DNA from: Noviluteimonas lactosilytica
GTDB lineage: Bacteria > Pseudomonadota > Gammaproteobacteria > Xanthomonadales > Xanthomonadaceae
Direction: 5' to 3'
Length of the DNA stretch: 64,000 bases
NCBI RefSeq assembly: GCF_020866925.1
Contig: NZ_JAJGAK010000001.1
Coordinates: forward strand, 1,160,189-1,224,188
In this document: positions 9,572 to 19,787 of the stretch, piece by piece
Position numbering within the stretch: position 1 is the first letter of the stretch
How the letters are laid out: the number at the start of each line of letters is the position of its first letter
Position numbers and translations under genes: made by a program
Notes under the pieces: model-generated
Told to the model about the DNA's origin: nothing
Database searches by the model: none
What the model saw: the letters and a program-made list of their open reading frames with translations, nothing else

Positions 9572-12352
9572 ATGAGCGACGAAACCCCCATCCTCGCCCC
9601 CAGCTACGACCCCTCCGCTTTCGAATCGCGTCTGTACGCGGAGTGGGAGGACGGCGGCGTTTTCAAGCCGCGCGGTGAAGGCACGCCGTACGTCGTGCTG
9701 CTGCCGCCGCCGAACGTCACCGGCACGCTGCACATGGGCCACGCGTTCCAGCACACGCTGCAGGATGCGTTGATCCGCTACCACCGCATGCACGGTTTCG
9801 ACGCGCTGTGGCAGATGGGCACCGACCACGCGGGCATCGCGACGGAAATGGTGGTCGCGCGCAATCTCGCACGCGAAGGACTGACGCGCGACGGCCTCGG
9901 CCGCGCGGGCTTCATCGACAAGGTGTGGGAGTGGCGCGAACAGAGCGGCCACACCATCGAACGCCAAATGCGACGCCTCGGTGCGTCGGGCGACTGGTCG
10001 CGCAGCATGTTCACGATGGATCCGATGGCCGCCGACGCGGTGATCGAATCGTTCGTCCGCCTGCACGAAGACGGCCTGGTCTATCGCGGCAAGCGCCTGG
10101 TCAACTGGGATCCGGTGCTGAAGACCGCGATCTCCGACCTCGAAGTCGTCAACGAGGAAGAAGACGGCCACCTGTGGTCGATCTCCTATCCACTCGCCGA
10201 CGGCAGCGGCACGCTCGTCGTCGCGACCACGCGCCCGGAAACCATGCTCGGCGACACCGCCGTGATGGTGCATCCGGAAGACGATCGTTACGCGCACCTC
10301 ATCGGCAAGGCGGTGAAGCTGCCGCTGACCGATCGCGAGATTCCGATCATCGCGGACGCGTACGTGGACCGCGAATTCGGCACGGGCGTGGTGAAGGTCA
10401 CCCCCGCACACGATTTCAACGATTACCTCGTCGGCCAGCGCCACGCGTTGCCGCTGATCAACATTTTCACGCCGGACGCGGTCACCAACGAGCACGTGCC
10501 GGAGAAGTACCGCGACCTCGATCGCTACGTCGCGCGCAAGGCCGTGCTCGCCGATCTCGAAGCGCAGGAGCTGCTGGTCGAGACGAAGCCGCACAAGCTG
10601 CAGGTGCCGCGCGGCGATCGCACGGGCCAGGTGATCGAGCCGTATCTCACGGACCAGTGGTTCGTGAAGATGGACGGCCTCGCGAAGCGCGGCATGGAGC
10701 TCGTTGAGAAGGGCGACGTGCAGTTCGTTCCGCCGAATTGGATCAACACCTATCGCCACTGGATGGAGAACATCCAGGATTGGTGCATCAGCCGCCAGCT
10801 GTGGTGGGGCCATCGCATTCCCGCGTGGTACGACGCCGCGAGCGGCACCTGCTACGTCGGCCGCAGCGAAGACGAAGTGCGCGCGAAGCACGCGCTCGGC
10901 AGCGACGTCGCGCTCACGCAGGACAACGACGTGCTGGAGACCTGGTTCTCCTCGCAGTTGTGGCCGATCAGCACGATGGGCTGGCCGGACGAAGCGAAGA
11001 TGGCGCAGCTCGGTTACGACCGTTACGTGCCATCGTCGGTGCTCGTCACCGGCTTCGACATCATCTTCTTCTGGGTCGCACGCATGATCATGGCGACCGA
11101 CCACTTCACCGGGCGCGTGCCGTTCCGCGACGTCTACATCACGGGCCTGGTCCGCGACAAGGACGGCCAGAAGATGTCGAAGTCGAAGGGCAACATCCTC
11201 GACCCGCTCGACATCATCGACGGCATCGCGATCGACTCGCTGGTCGCCAAGCGCACCACCGGCCTGATGCAGCCGAAGATGGCCGAGAAGATCGAGAAGG
11301 CCACGCGCAAGGAATTCCCCGACGGCATCGCCGCGCACGGCGCGGATCCGCTGCGCTTCACGATGGCCGCGCTCGCGGGACCGGGCCGCGACATCAAGTT
11401 CGACCTCGGCCGCGCCGAGGGCTACAAGAATTTCTGCAACAAGTTGTGGAACGCCACGCGCTTCGTGTTGATGAACACCGAGGGCAAGACGTTCAGCGGC
11501 AAGCCTGCGCCCGTCACCGACGCCGAAAAGTGGATCCTCGCGCGCCTCGAGGAAACGACGGTGCAGGCCGCCGAGCACTTCGCGTCGTACCGCTTCGACC
11601 TGTTGTCGCAGGCGTTGTACGAGTTCGCCTGGAACGAGTTCTGCGATTGGTTCGTCGAACTCGCCAAGCCCGCATTGAACGGCAGCGACGCCGCCGCCGC
11701 GGACAGCACGCGCCACACGCTGCTGCACGTGCTCGAATCGTTGCTGCGCCTGCTGCATCCGCTCGTGCCGTTCGTGACGGAGCAGCTGTGGCGTTCGGTG
11801 GCGCCGCGGTTGTCGATCGACGCGTCGACGATCTCGCTGCAGGCGTATCCGGAGGCCGGCGACAACACCGGCGACTTCGCGCAGGCCGAAGGCGACATCG
11901 AATGGCTGAAGGCGATGGTGAGCGCATTGCGCCGCATCCGCAGCGAACTCGGCGTGTCGCCCGCGAAGCAGATCGCGTTGCTCGTGCAGGGCGGCGGCGA
12001 GATCGAGTGCAAGCGCATGGGTCGCTTCGACTCGCAGCTGCGCTTCCTCAACCGCATCGAACGCATCGACGTGCTCAACGGTGAACCGCCGGCGGCCGCC
12101 GGTGCCCTCGTGGGCGAGATGAAGTTGTTCGTCCCGCTCGAGGGGCTCGTCGACCTCGGCGCCGAACGCGCGCGGCTGGACAAGGAACTCAAGCGCGTCG
12201 AAGGTGAGCTGGCCAAGTCGACGAACAAACTCGCCAGTGACACCTTCGTGCAAAACGCCCCCGCAGCCGTCGTCGAGCAGGAACGACAGCGACTCACCGA
12301 CTGGACCGCACAACGCGATGCGCTCGCCGCGCAACGTGCCCGCCTGGGCTGA
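9572..12352 (+). CDS. valS: valyl-tRNA synthetase
   Basis: Class Ia aminoacyl-tRNA synthetase charging tRNA-Val, 926 residues. The HIGH-type motif is HMGH (residues 54-57, within [14 protein letters not shown]) and the KMSKS motif is at 534-538. The editing domain, anticodon-binding domain and a C-terminal coiled coil rich in Lys, Glu and Leu are in the expected order. It begins five bases after holC. The following acyltransferase gene starts 34 bp after its stop with no terminator visible between, so some read-through is likely. Confidence 0.98.
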   Translation: MSDETPILAPSYDPSAFESRLYAEWEDGGVFKPRGEGTPYVVLLPPPNVTGTLHMGHAFQHTLQDALIRYHRMHGFDALWQMGTDHAGIATEMVVARNLAREGLTRDGLGRAGFIDKVWEWREQSGHTIERQMRRLGASGDWSRSMFTMDPMAADAVIESFVRLHEDGLVYRGKRLVNWDPVLKTAISDLEVVNEEEDGHLWSISYPLADGSGTLVVATTRPETMLGDTAVMVHPEDDRYAHLIGKAVKLPLTDREIPIIADAYVDREFGTGVVKVTPAHDFNDYLVGQRHALPLINIFTPDAVTNEHVPEKYRDLDRYVARKAVLADLEAQELLVETKPHKLQVPRGDRTGQVIEPYLTDQWFVKMDGLAKRGMELVEKGDVQFVPPNWINTYRHWMENIQDWCISRQLWWGHRIPAWYDAASGTCYVGRSEDEVRAKHALGSDVALTQDNDVLETWFSSQLWPISTMGWPDEAKMAQLGYDRYVPSSVLVTGFDIIFFWVARMIMATDHFTGRVPFRDVYITGLVRDKDGQKMSKSKGNILDPLDIIDGIAIDSLVAKRTTGLMQPKMAEKIEKATRKEFPDGIAAHGADPLRFTMAALAGPGRDIKFDLGRAEGYKNFCNKLWNATRFVLMNTEGKTFSGKPAPVTDAEKWILARLEETTVQAAEHFASYRFDLLSQALYEFAWNEFCDWFVELAKPALNGSDAAAADSTRHTLLHVLESLLRLLHPLVPFVTEQLWRSVAPRLSIDASTISLQAYPEAGDNTGDFAQAEGDIEWLKAMVSALRRIRSELGVSPAKQIALLVQGGGEIECKRMGRFDSQLRFLNRIERIDVLNGEPPAAAGALVGEMKLFVPLEGLVDLGAERARLDKELKRVEGELAKSTNKLASDTFVQNAPAAVVEQERQRLTDWTAQRDALAAQRARLG

Positions 12353-12386
12353 CGCACTGCGGTCGAACACGCTGCAGTCGAACGCA

Positions 12387-13436
12387 ATGCGGTTGTCCGA
12401 TTACGCCACCGGGCGCGACAACAACTTCAACCTCGTCCGGTTCCTGGCGGCGTTCGCGGTGCTGTGGAGCCACAGCTACGCGTTGTCGATCGAATGGGAG
12501 CCGTGGATCGACTTCCTCCGCTACACGCCGGCCGGCGTCGCGGTGGATGTGTTCTTCGTCACCAGCGGTTTCCTGGTGACGGCGAGCCTGCTGCGACTCG
12601 GCGACGTCAGACAGTTCCTTCGCGCGCGCGCCTTGCGCATCTTCCCTGCGCTGATCGTGATGTCGTGCCTGCTCACCTTCGTGCTCGGGCCGTGGTTCAC
12701 GACGCTGCCGCTCGGCGAGTACTTCACCGAGAGCGAGACGTGGAAGTTCCTCGTCAAGAACGCCACGGTGCTGGCCGGACTGAAGTTCCGACTGGAAGGC
12801 ATGTTCCCGGACAACCCGATCGACCGCGTGGTCAACGGGTCGCTGTGGACGCTGAAGTTCGAGTTGTACTGCTACATCACGCTGGTGCTCGCGTGGTGGC
12901 TTGCGGCGAAGGTCTCGAAGTCCGACGCGTTCAAGCTGTTCACCCGCGTCGTGGTCATCGGCACCGCGCTGATGCTCGCCGGATTCTGGTGGGCGCACGA
13001 AACGGGCAACCCCACCTGGGGCGACTTCCGCCTGTTCTTCATGTTCTTCTGCGGCGCGGCGTTCTGGATCTTCCGCGCGCGCATCCCGATGCACCCCGCA
13101 CTGTTCGCCGCGATGGCGTTCGTGCTGCTCGCCGGCGTGGCGATGCCGACGTATTTCTTCTGGGTGTATCCGCCGACCATCGCGTACATCGTGCTGTGGC
13201 TGGCGTACGTGCCCGGCGGATGGATCCGCAGGTTCAACAGCGTCGGCGACTACTCCTACGGCTTGTACATCTACGCCTTCCCGGTGCAGCAGGCGCTGAT
13301 CGCATCGTTCCCCACGCAGGGTCCGCTGTTCGTTTTCGCTTGGGCCTCGGCGATCACGTTGCCGCTCGCGATGTTGTCGTGGCATCTGGTCGAAAAGCCG
13401 ATGCTTGCGCGCAAGACGGCCAAGCAGACCGCGTGA
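12387..13436 (+). CDS. acyltransferase-3 family membrane protein
   Basis: A 349-residue OafA/YrhL-type membrane acyltransferase. The start at 12387 (MRLSDYATGRDNNFNLVRF) is preferred over an upstream in-frame ATG inside valS. Family features are FLAAFAVLWSHSYAL, with the catalytic histidine early in the first membrane segment, VDVFFVTSGFLV, an arginine-rich loop (FLRARALRIFPAL) and about ten hydrophobic segments. These enzymes transfer acetyl or other acyl groups to surface sugars; the acceptor here is unknown. It has no C-terminal SGNH domain. O-antigen modification is possible given the LPS locus elsewhere in the window, but linkage is not shown. Confidence 0.9.
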   Translation: MRLSDYATGRDNNFNLVRFLAAFAVLWSHSYALSIEWEPWIDFLRYTPAGVAVDVFFVTSGFLVTASLLRLGDVRQFLRARALRIFPALIVMSCLLTFVLGPWFTTLPLGEYFTESETWKFLVKNATVLAGLKFRLEGMFPDNPIDRVVNGSLWTLKFELYCYITLVLAWWLAAKVSKSDAFKLFTRVVVIGTALMLAGFWWAHETGNPTWGDFRLFFMFFCGAAFWIFRARIPMHPALFAAMAFVLLAGVAMPTYFFWVYPPTIAYIVLWLAYVPGGWIRRFNSVGDYSYGLYIYAFPVQQALIASFPTQGPLFVFAWASAITLPLAMLSWHLVEKPMLARKTAKQTA

Positions 13437-13447
13437 ATTCCGGGGTC

Positions 13448-13468
13448 TTGGTGAACGTCGCTCACCAA
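13448..13468. repeat. short perfect inverted repeat upstream of the patatin gene
   Basis: TTGGTGA and TCACCAA are separated by seven bases. The element lies 12 bp after the acyltransferase stop and 93 bp before the patatin start. There is no following T-run, so a regulator-binding site is as likely as an RNA hairpin. Confidence 0.45.
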
Positions 13469-13481
13469 ATTCCATGATGAT

Positions 13482-13521
13482 GCGTTGGATTCGCGTGCGT
13501 GATGGCCGCGAATCCGAACGC
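13482..13521. repeat. strong hairpin upstream of the patatin gene
   Basis: A 14-base arm pairs with a 15-base arm with a single bulged base: GGATTCGCG pairs with CGCGAATCC, extended by GCGTT with AACGC, around an 11-base loop. It ends 40 bp before the patatin ATG. It could end the acyltransferase transcript or control the patatin gene; no U-tract follows it on either strand. Confidence 0.5.
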
Positions 13522-13561
13522 ATTCGCGTTGGCCCTCGTGTTCCTGTGCTGCGAGGTTGCC

Positions 13562-16500
13562 ATGAACGATACGGCGCACACCAAGAGCTCAGCGCAGTAC
13601 AGCCCAGTTGGGCTCGATATCTCGATCGATGCGGAAGGATCGACCGACCCCAACGATGAGCTTCGCGCGCGCGAACTGGAATGCATCCTCGGCAAGCAAT
13701 CTGGCGACTCGTCGAAAGTCCGAGCGTGGGGCCTCGCGCTTTCCGGAGGCGGCATCCGCAGCGCGACGTTTGCACTGGGCGTACTGCAGGCCCTGGCGAA
13801 CCAACGTTGGCTTGGAGGATTCCACTACCTTTCGACCGTCTCCGGTGGCGGCTACATCGGCGCGTTCCTGCAGGGCCTGCTCAAGCATCATGGCTTGGAA
13901 CACACGATCGACGAGCTCGATCCCGCGCGCAACGGTCCCCGCGACAGCAAACGTTGCAACGACAAGCCGCGAGGCCAGACGATCCGCGAGCTGCGCGCGT
14001 ACAGCAATTACCTGACGCCGAACAAGGGACGCCTGTCGGCGGATCGCGTCACGCTGATCACCACGTTCATCGGCAACATGCTGTTGACGCAGCTGCAACT
14101 CGTGGGTTGGTTTCTCCTTGCGCTGGCGATCCCCTACGCAACCTTCCTGGCAGCATCGCAACTGACGCCCAGTTACGGGACGCTGGCCCTGGCAAGCATC
14201 TGCGCGTCCGTTGCCATGGCGATTCGCGGCCTGGACCAGATGGCCGCCGACGCAGCTGCGGAGAACTCGCAGGTGCATCGGTCGACCGCATCGGCGCAGT
14301 ACGCACCGCCATTGCTCCTGACGCTTGGAATCTTTCTCGTTGCCTGTCTTGCATTTCCAAGCAGGCCCGGATCACTGACGACGGTTCCGATTTCCCTCTT
14401 CGACCCCATCGTTGCTTCCCTCGTTGCTCCAGCAATCGCTCCCACGGGCATCCCGATCGGGGTCGTTGCCATTGCCGCCGCTTTCATCGCAGCGCAGCTG
14501 ACTTGGGTATTGCTTTGGCTGTTCCGCAAGAAGCGCAAGCATGGCCGTGGGCGAAAGCTGACGCTTCACGTTGTGATTGCAGCCTTGTGCGCTGTGTTGG
14601 CAGCTGCCGGGTTGTGGGCCATCCAGTGGAACTACGGGTCGTTCGTCCGGTGGCCTAAAGAATGGGGCGTGCTGGTGTTTGGGGCGCCGATCGTGTTCCT
14701 TGTCTTCTTCTGCGCCAGCTTGTTGTACGTGGGATTGACGCTCACTCGAGAGGAAGATCGCGTTCCTCGCGAACGGTGGGCAAGGTTGCTGGGGCGAATC
14801 GGACTGTTCGTCCTCTTCACCATTTCGCTTCCTGCCGTAGTGATTGCCTACGGCCCCCCGCTTCTCAACATCGACCAGGACTCGCCGTGGATCACGCAGA
14901 TCGCGGCCGTCGCACCCGTTGTGTGGGGTGCGCTGGGCGCCTACGCGGCCTATTTCGACAGAGTCGCCGCGCCGGGGCGCGTGACCTGGCGAACCCACGC
15001 CAAGAATCTCGTGATCGGCCTGGCACCCGTGGCCATGGTCGCCGGCGCTCTCGTGCTGAGCGTCAAGCTGGGGGAGGTGTTGATGCTCGGCCTCAACTCG
15101 CGCGGATACGACGAGCTTCAGGACTTGACTGACAAACTGTTGCCGGCGATGTGGCCGCAGATCGCCGGAAAGTTTCTTCTCATCGCTGTCGTGTTGTCGG
15201 TCATGCGCGTCCTGATCGACGACAACGAGTTCAGCATGAACGGCTTCTATCGAAATCGACTCGTCCGTTGCTACCTCGCCCCCTCGCGCAATCAGCGCAG
15301 GCCGGATCCGGATATCGGTGTCGATACGGAAGACGACATCTGGCTGAAGGACCTCGCAAGCATCCACGGTGGGCCCGGCGAGCCGAACGCGACCGATCGG
15401 CCGCTGTATCCCCTGGTGTGTTCGGCCGCCAACCTGATGTCGACGCGCGACCTGGACTGGCAGGATCGTCGTGCTGCGTCTTTCATCTTCTCGCCGCGAC
15501 ATTGCGGACACGTTCCGCTGCCTGGAAGAAAAGGTGCATTGGGTGATCGCTGGCCTTCCCCCGACAAGCGCGAGGGAGACAAGGCTTCCGAGGAAGAGCA
15601 GCAAATGCTCGGCGCGTTCGCGGACGGCCCGCAGCCCCTGACGCAGACGGTAACGCTCGGCACCGCGATTTCCATTTCAGGCGCGGCCGTCAGCCCTCAA
15701 ATGGGTTATCACAGCTCGCCCGCGGTAGCGTTCCTGTTGACGTTGTTCAATGCGCGCCTTGGCTGGTGGGTTGCGAACCGCAATGGAAACACCGGGTTCC
15801 TTGCCCAGATGCGGCGCATCCTGGTCAACAAGGTGCTCTATGAGCTTTTCAGCAGGAGCGCGGCCGACGCTCCGCACACGTACGTCTCGGACGGCGGACA
15901 CTTCGAGAACCTCGGGATCTATGAACTGGTTCGACGCCGGTGTCGATTCATCCTTGCGGTCGATGCATCCGCCGACCCCGACCGCGACTTTGAAAGCCTG
16001 GGGAACGCAATCCACAAGTGCCGCGTCGACCTTGGCGCCAGCATCGATATCGATGTCTCGCTCATGCGCCCGGACAAGCGTGGTTACTCGCGCCGGTTCG
16101 CGACGCTCGGCAAGATCAAGTATGCGAACGACGAAACCGGCTTGATCGTCTATCTAAAACCTTCGTTGCTGGGGAACGAAACGGCGGATATCGCGCACTA
16201 CGCCGCAGCGCATCCGAGTTTCCCGCACGAGTCGACCTCGGATCAATTCTTCGACGAACACCAGTTCGAGGCGTATCGCCAATTGGGCTACATCGCGGGC
16301 AGGCGCCTTTGCGGACTGACGCGCATGGAACAGCCGGGCGACCTGCCCATTCGCGCCGAAAATCGCGGACTCAGCGAACTGAACCTCCACCATGACGGGA
16401 TAAAGGAAGAATTGCTGGTCGAACTCGAGCATCGATTGTTCGAGCCGTCGGATGCCATCGCGTTGCGATTCTCGAAGCACAGCGCCGCACTGTCGCGTTT

Positions 16501-17371
16501 GCTGGAACGCCAGCGTCGCACGAGCGAGCTCAAATGCATGGATGCCTCCCTGTATCGCGGCTGGGCGCATGCCGTCGGAGGCGATGTGTCGTCTCCGAAC
16601 GCGCTCCCCCGGAAAACCGAGGAGTTCCGGGCGTGTTTCTATTTCGCGCAGGAAGTCATCCAGCTCATCGAATCCGTGTACGTCGACCTCGATCTCGAAC
16701 GCAACTTCAACCACCCCGACAATCACGGCTGGATCAACTATTTCCGGCAGTGGGCGTCCGTGCCGATGCTGCGTCTCGCGTGGGCATTGGGATCGCAGTC
16801 GGTCGGCCGGCGCTTTGCGCGCTTCTGCGAGAAGTCGCTCGGCATGCCTCGCATGAGCGAATCGCTCAAGATGACGTGGGATAGGGCGATCGACGAGAAG
16901 CGCCTGAGGGAACTGGCGGACGGCCTGCATTCTGCGGGCAAGATCAGTCGGATCGAGCAGGAAGTCATGCTCTCGGACCCGGTGAAGGAACGCGTCATGC
17001 GTGGAATTCCACTGCAGGTCGGATTGTTGAACTTCGCCTGGGCGAAGATCTTCGAGGGTCCGCTTCCGAACCTGCGCAACCTGGATTCGTTGAATGTCGG
17101 AATGCTGCTTGCGATTCCCAGCGGCCGCGCGGGGAATTCCCCGGACACGGTCATCGTCAGCAGGATCCAGGATCACATGCGCCGGCTGGGGCTGGGTACG
17201 GAAATGCTCGCGATTGCCGCACGCAAACTGAAGAAACTGGAAACCGCGACCATTACGCCGGGCAACTACGGAGAATCGATTGGACCGGTTGATGTCAAGG
17301 CCGCACGACGTCAGCAACGCAAGCTGCAGGCAATGCTGGATCGTGCCTGCTCTCTGCGAAACCAATGTTAG
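13562..17371 (+). CDS. large membrane-embedded patatin-like phospholipase
   Basis: A 1269-residue protein with patatin catalytic elements split around a membrane domain. The start at 13562 has GCGAGG upstream; a frame opening further upstream would run through a hairpin. The oxyanion motif GGGIRSATF is at about 62-70 and the nucleophile Ser94 lies in STVSGGGYIG. About nine or ten hydrophobic segments follow between about 165 and 560. The DGGHFENLG motif with catalytic Asp777 comes only after this domain. A long C-terminal region (about 900-1269) has no family I recognise. Likely activity is lipid acyl hydrolysis at the inner membrane. Base composition is visibly less GC-rich than neighbours, which suggests acquisition. 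It is convergent with the MCE lipid transport operon. A role in membrane lipid recycling or in phage defence is possible but unproven. Confidence 0.85.
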   Translation: MNDTAHTKSSAQYSPVGLDISIDAEGSTDPNDELRARELECILGKQSGDSSKVRAWGLALSGGGIRSATFALGVLQALANQRWLGGFHYLSTVSGGGYIGAFLQGLLKHHGLEHTIDELDPARNGPRDSKRCNDKPRGQTIRELRAYSNYLTPNKGRLSADRVTLITTFIGNMLLTQLQLVGWFLLALAIPYATFLAASQLTPSYGTLALASICASVAMAIRGLDQMAADAAAENSQVHRSTASAQYAPPLLLTLGIFLVACLAFPSRPGSLTTVPISLFDPIVASLVAPAIAPTGIPIGVVAIAAAFIAAQLTWVLLWLFRKKRKHGRGRKLTLHVVIAALCAVLAAAGLWAIQWNYGSFVRWPKEWGVLVFGAPIVFLVFFCASLLYVGLTLTREEDRVPRERWARLLGRIGLFVLFTISLPAVVIAYGPPLLNIDQDSPWITQIAAVAPVVWGALGAYAAYFDRVAAPGRVTWRTHAKNLVIGLAPVAMVAGALVLSVKLGEVLMLGLNSRGYDELQDLTDKLLPAMWPQIAGKFLLIAVVLSVMRVLIDDNEFSMNGFYRNRLVRCYLAPSRNQRRPDPDIGVDTEDDIWLKDLASIHGGPGEPNATDRPLYPLVCSAANLMSTRDLDWQDRRAASFIFSPRHCGHVPLPGRKGALGDRWPSPDKREGDKASEEEQQMLGAFADGPQPLTQTVTLGTAISISGAAVSPQMGYHSSPAVAFLLTLFNARLGWWVANRNGNTGFLAQMRRILVNKVLYELFSRSAADAPHTYVSDGGHFENLGIYELVRRRCRFILAVDASADPDRDFESLGNAIHKCRVDLGASIDIDVSLMRPDKRGYSRRFATLGKIKYANDETGLIVYLKPSLLGNETADIAHYAAAHPSFPHESTSDQFFDEHQFEAYRQLGYIAGRRLCGLTRMEQPGDLPIRAENRGLSELNLHHDGIKEELLVELEHRLFEPSDAIALRFSKHSAALSRLLERQRRTSELKCMDASLYRGWAHAVGGDVSSPNALPRKTEEFRACFYFAQEVIQLIESVYVDLDLERNFNHPDNHGWINYFRQWASVPMLRLAWALGSQSVGRRFARFCEKSLGMPRMSESLKMTWDRAIDEKRLRELADGLHSAGKISRIEQEVMLSDPVKERVMRGIPLQVGLLNFAWAKIFEGPLPNLRNLDSLNVGMLLAIPSGRAGNSPDTVIVSRIQDHMRRLGLGTEMLAIAARKLKKLETATITPGNYGESIGPVDVKAARRQQRKLQAMLDRACSLRNQC

Positions 17372-17380
17372 GCGACGTCA

Positions 17381-18073
17381 TCAACGCTTCGTGGCATTTG
17401 CGCGCGCCGGCACGGGCGGCGGATTCGCCTTTTCATACCTCTCCCCTTCCACCAGCGTCCAGCCCACCAGTTCCTGCACGATGTTCGTCATCGCGGTGCC
17501 AAACGCGCGCGTGACCTCGCCCACCGCGGTGCCGCTGGCGGGCACGCGCTGGCGCAGCGTGCGCGTGGCGACGACGACGTTGGTGCGGTTGGCGACGAGC
17601 TTGGCGACGATCTCGACGTCGGCCTGCGGCGTGGCGCCGCCGGCGTAGTCGGATTCGAAGCGGCGGATGTCGAGCAGGAGTTCGTAGTCGCCGGCGATGC
17701 CGGTGCCACGCCGGCCGACGCCGCCGATGCGGCCGCTGTCCTCGAACGCCGCGAGCACCGCGTCCTGCACGAGGTCGGGCGCGGGTTCCGCCCACACGGC
17801 GCCGTGGTAGACCTGCAGTTCGCCCTCCGACGGACGCACGACGATGCGCGGCGAGTCGAGCAGTTCCGACGCGTGCGGCCGCGGCAACTGCAATTGCCAT
17901 TGCACCGTCGGCCACGACGGGTCGGGCTGCACCTGCGCTTGCGGTGCATACAACGACAGCGGTTCCTTCTTCGGCACGATGCTGCATGCCGGCAACGACA
18001 GCATGCTCAACGCGAGCAGCAGCATCGACAGCGCCGGGGCTGCGATCGATCGAACGGGCGTCGTCCTGCTCAT
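17381..18073 (-). CDS. ABC-type transport auxiliary lipoprotein (PqiC-like)
   Basis: A 230-residue lipoprotein of the ABC-type transport auxiliary family (formerly DUF330). The signal runs into lipobox LPAC, then SIVPKKEPLSLYAPQ. The conserved pattern RIVVRPSEGELQVYHGAVWAEP is typical of PqiC-like proteins that partner MCE systems. The start at 18073 overlaps the mlaD stop by four bases. It is the last gene of the mlaE-mlaF-mlaD operon and probably sits in the outer membrane or periplasm as the receiving component, in place of MlaC/MlaA. The C-terminal tail is rich in proline and alanine. Confidence 0.85.
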   Translation of the reverse strand: MSRTTPVRSIAAPALSMLLLALSMLSLPACSIVPKKEPLSLYAPQAQVQPDPSWPTVQWQLQLPRPHASELLDSPRIVVRPSEGELQVYHGAVWAEPAPDLVQDAVLAAFEDSGRIGGVGRRGTGIAGDYELLLDIRRFESDYAGGATPQADVEIVAKLVANRTNVVVATRTLRQRVPASGTAVGEVTRAFGTAMTNIVQELVGWTLVEGERYEKANPPPVPARANATKR

Positions 18074-18984
18074 TCGGGCACGAACTCCTTGGGTTGCTGG
18101 CGGCCGAGCACGTAGCCCGCCGGATTGGCGTCGAGGCGGCTCGCGACGCGGCGCAGGTCGCGCACCAGGCCGCGCAGTTCGGTGAGCGCGGGGCCGAGTT
18201 GCTGCACGCCGTTGGCGAGCGGCGCGCGGTTCTCGGCGAGCATGCCGTTGGCGTTCTGCGACACTGACTCGAGTTGCGCGAGCGTGCGATCGAGCTTGTC
18301 GACCAGCGCCGGCAGGTGTTGCACGACCTCGCGATCGAGGCGTTCGACCGTGGTGTTGGTGGTGGCGAGCGTCAGCTTGAGTTGCTCGCTCGCCTCGCGC
18401 GCATTGACGATCAGCGTGCCGACATCCTCGCGCTGCGCGGCGACGGCGCCGGTAAGCTGCTCGATGTTCTCCAGCGAATCGGAAATGCGCCGCACGTTCT
18501 CTTCGCTCAGCACGCGGTCGAGGCGCTGCACGAGGCGGTTGGCGGTGTCGGCGATGTTCTGCAGCGCGGAGGGCTCGGTGGCGATGGTCGGCACCTGGTC
18601 GCTGTCGTTCGACGCCAGCAGCGGCGCGTTCGGGCTGCCGCCGCTGAGCTGGATGAAGGTCGGGCCGGTGAGGCCGTCCTGCGAAATCTTCGCGTGCGTG
18701 TCGGTCTTGATCGGCGTCATCGTGTTGATGCGCACCTGCGCGATCACCTTGCGCGGATCGTTGGGCGCCAGGCGCAGGTGGTCGATCGTGCCGACGTTGA
18801 TGCCGTTGTAGCGCACGCTGCCGCCTTCGAAGAGGCCGGTCACCGCTTCGTTGAAGACGATGCGGTAGGTGTTCCATTCGCGCTCCGACGACCAGTTGGC
18901 CGCCCACAGCGCGAACAGCAGGCCGAAGATGCTGACCGCCAGTGTGAACGCGCCGATCAGGACGTAGTTGGCCTTGGTTTCCAT
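18070..18984 (-). CDS. MlaD-family MCE substrate-binding protein
   Basis: A 304-residue periplasmic protein anchored by one N-terminal helix (VLIGAFTLAVSIFGLLFALW) with a single MCE domain (about 40-120, including VRYNGINVGTIDHLRL) followed by a long helical region (about 150-290). MCE proteins form hexamers with a central lipid channel, and long C-terminal helices can extend it into a tube. GGAGG precedes the start at 18984 (METKANYV). Single MCE domain plus long helices resembles Mla-type proteins more than the multi-MCE PqiB/LetB tubes. Confidence 0.9.
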   Translation of the reverse strand: METKANYVLIGAFTLAVSIFGLLFALWAANWSSEREWNTYRIVFNEAVTGLFEGGSVRYNGINVGTIDHLRLAPNDPRKVIAQVRINTMTPIKTDTHAKISQDGLTGPTFIQLSGGSPNAPLLASNDSDQVPTIATEPSALQNIADTANRLVQRLDRVLSEENVRRISDSLENIEQLTGAVAAQREDVGTLIVNAREASEQLKLTLATTNTTVERLDREVVQHLPALVDKLDRTLAQLESVSQNANGMLAENRAPLANGVQQLGPALTELRGLVRDLRRVASRLDANPAGYVLGRQQPKEFVPE

Positions 18985-18994
18985 GTCGCCTCCT

Positions 18995-19786
18995 TCAAGC
19001 CATTGTGCCAGCGCCGGCCTCGCGGGCGGCGCGGCCACGCGGGCCGTGGAAATATGCCTGCACCCAGGGGTGGTCGAATCGCTCGACGTCCTCGATCGGC
19101 GCGTTGACCAGCACGCGCTTGTCGGCGAGGACGGCGACGCGGTCGCAGATCGTGTAGAGCGTGTCGAGGTCGTGGGTGATCAGGAACACCGTCAGGCCCA
19201 GCGCGCGCTGCAGGGTCAGGATGAGTTCGTCGAAGGCCGCGGCGCCGATGGGATCGAGCCCCGCGGTGGGTTCGTCGAGGAACAGCAATGGCGGATCGAG
19301 CGCGAGCGCGCGCGCCAGGCCTGCGCGCTTGCGCATGCCGCCGGAAAGTTGCGACGGCAATTTGTTCACCGCATCGGCGGGCAAGCCGGCGAGCTTCACC
19401 TTCAGCAAGGCGAGTTCGTAGCGCAGCGTGTCCGGCAGTTCGGGGTGTTGCTCCTTCAGCGGCACCTGCACGTTTTCGCCGACGCTGAGCGAGGAGAACA
19501 GCGCGCCGTCCTGGAACAGCACGCCGGTGTTGCGTTCGATCTGGTTGCGGTCGTCCTCGTCCTCGCTGCGCGCGTCGACGCCCATGACTTCGATGCGGCC
19601 CGCGTCGGGTCGGCGCAGGCCCAGGATCGAACGCATCAGCACGGATTTGCCGGTGCCGGAGCCGCCGACGACGCCCAGGATTTCGCCGCGCCGCACTTCG
19701 AGGTCGAGGTTCTCGTGCACGACCTGTTCGCCGAAGCGATTGTCGAGGCCCCGGATGCGGATGACCATGTCGTTCGTGTCGGCCAT
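18995..19786 (-). CDS. MlaF-like ABC transporter ATP-binding protein
   Basis: A 263-residue ATPase of the Mla/MCE type. Walker A is GGSGTGKSV, the signature motif LSGGMRKRAGLARAL and Walker B LLFLDEPTAGLDP, with the switch histidine in LITHD. The LSGGM-K/R-R form is typical of MlaF. The start lies one base after the mlaE stop, and mlaD follows ten bases after its stop. It energises phospholipid movement through the MlaE permease. Confidence 0.92.
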   Translation of the reverse strand: MADTNDMVIRIRGLDNRFGEQVVHENLDLEVRRGEILGVVGGSGTGKSVLMRSILGLRRPDAGRIEVMGVDARSEDEDDRNQIERNTGVLFQDGALFSSLSVGENVQVPLKEQHPELPDTLRYELALLKVKLAGLPADAVNKLPSQLSGGMRKRAGLARALALDPPLLFLDEPTAGLDPIGAAAFDELILTLQRALGLTVFLITHDLDTLYTICDRVAVLADKRVLVNAPIEDVERFDHPWVQAYFHGPRGRAAREAGAGTMA

Positions 19787-19787
19787 G

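Noticed and set aside
9422-12370. Minus-strand open frame of 982 codons opposite valS
   Set aside because: Antisense shadow of valS; no family features or ribosome site.
13499-13561. Earlier start for the patatin, 21 codons upstream
   Set aside because: It begins inside the hairpin and has no ribosome site, whereas the ATG at 13562 has GCGAGG.
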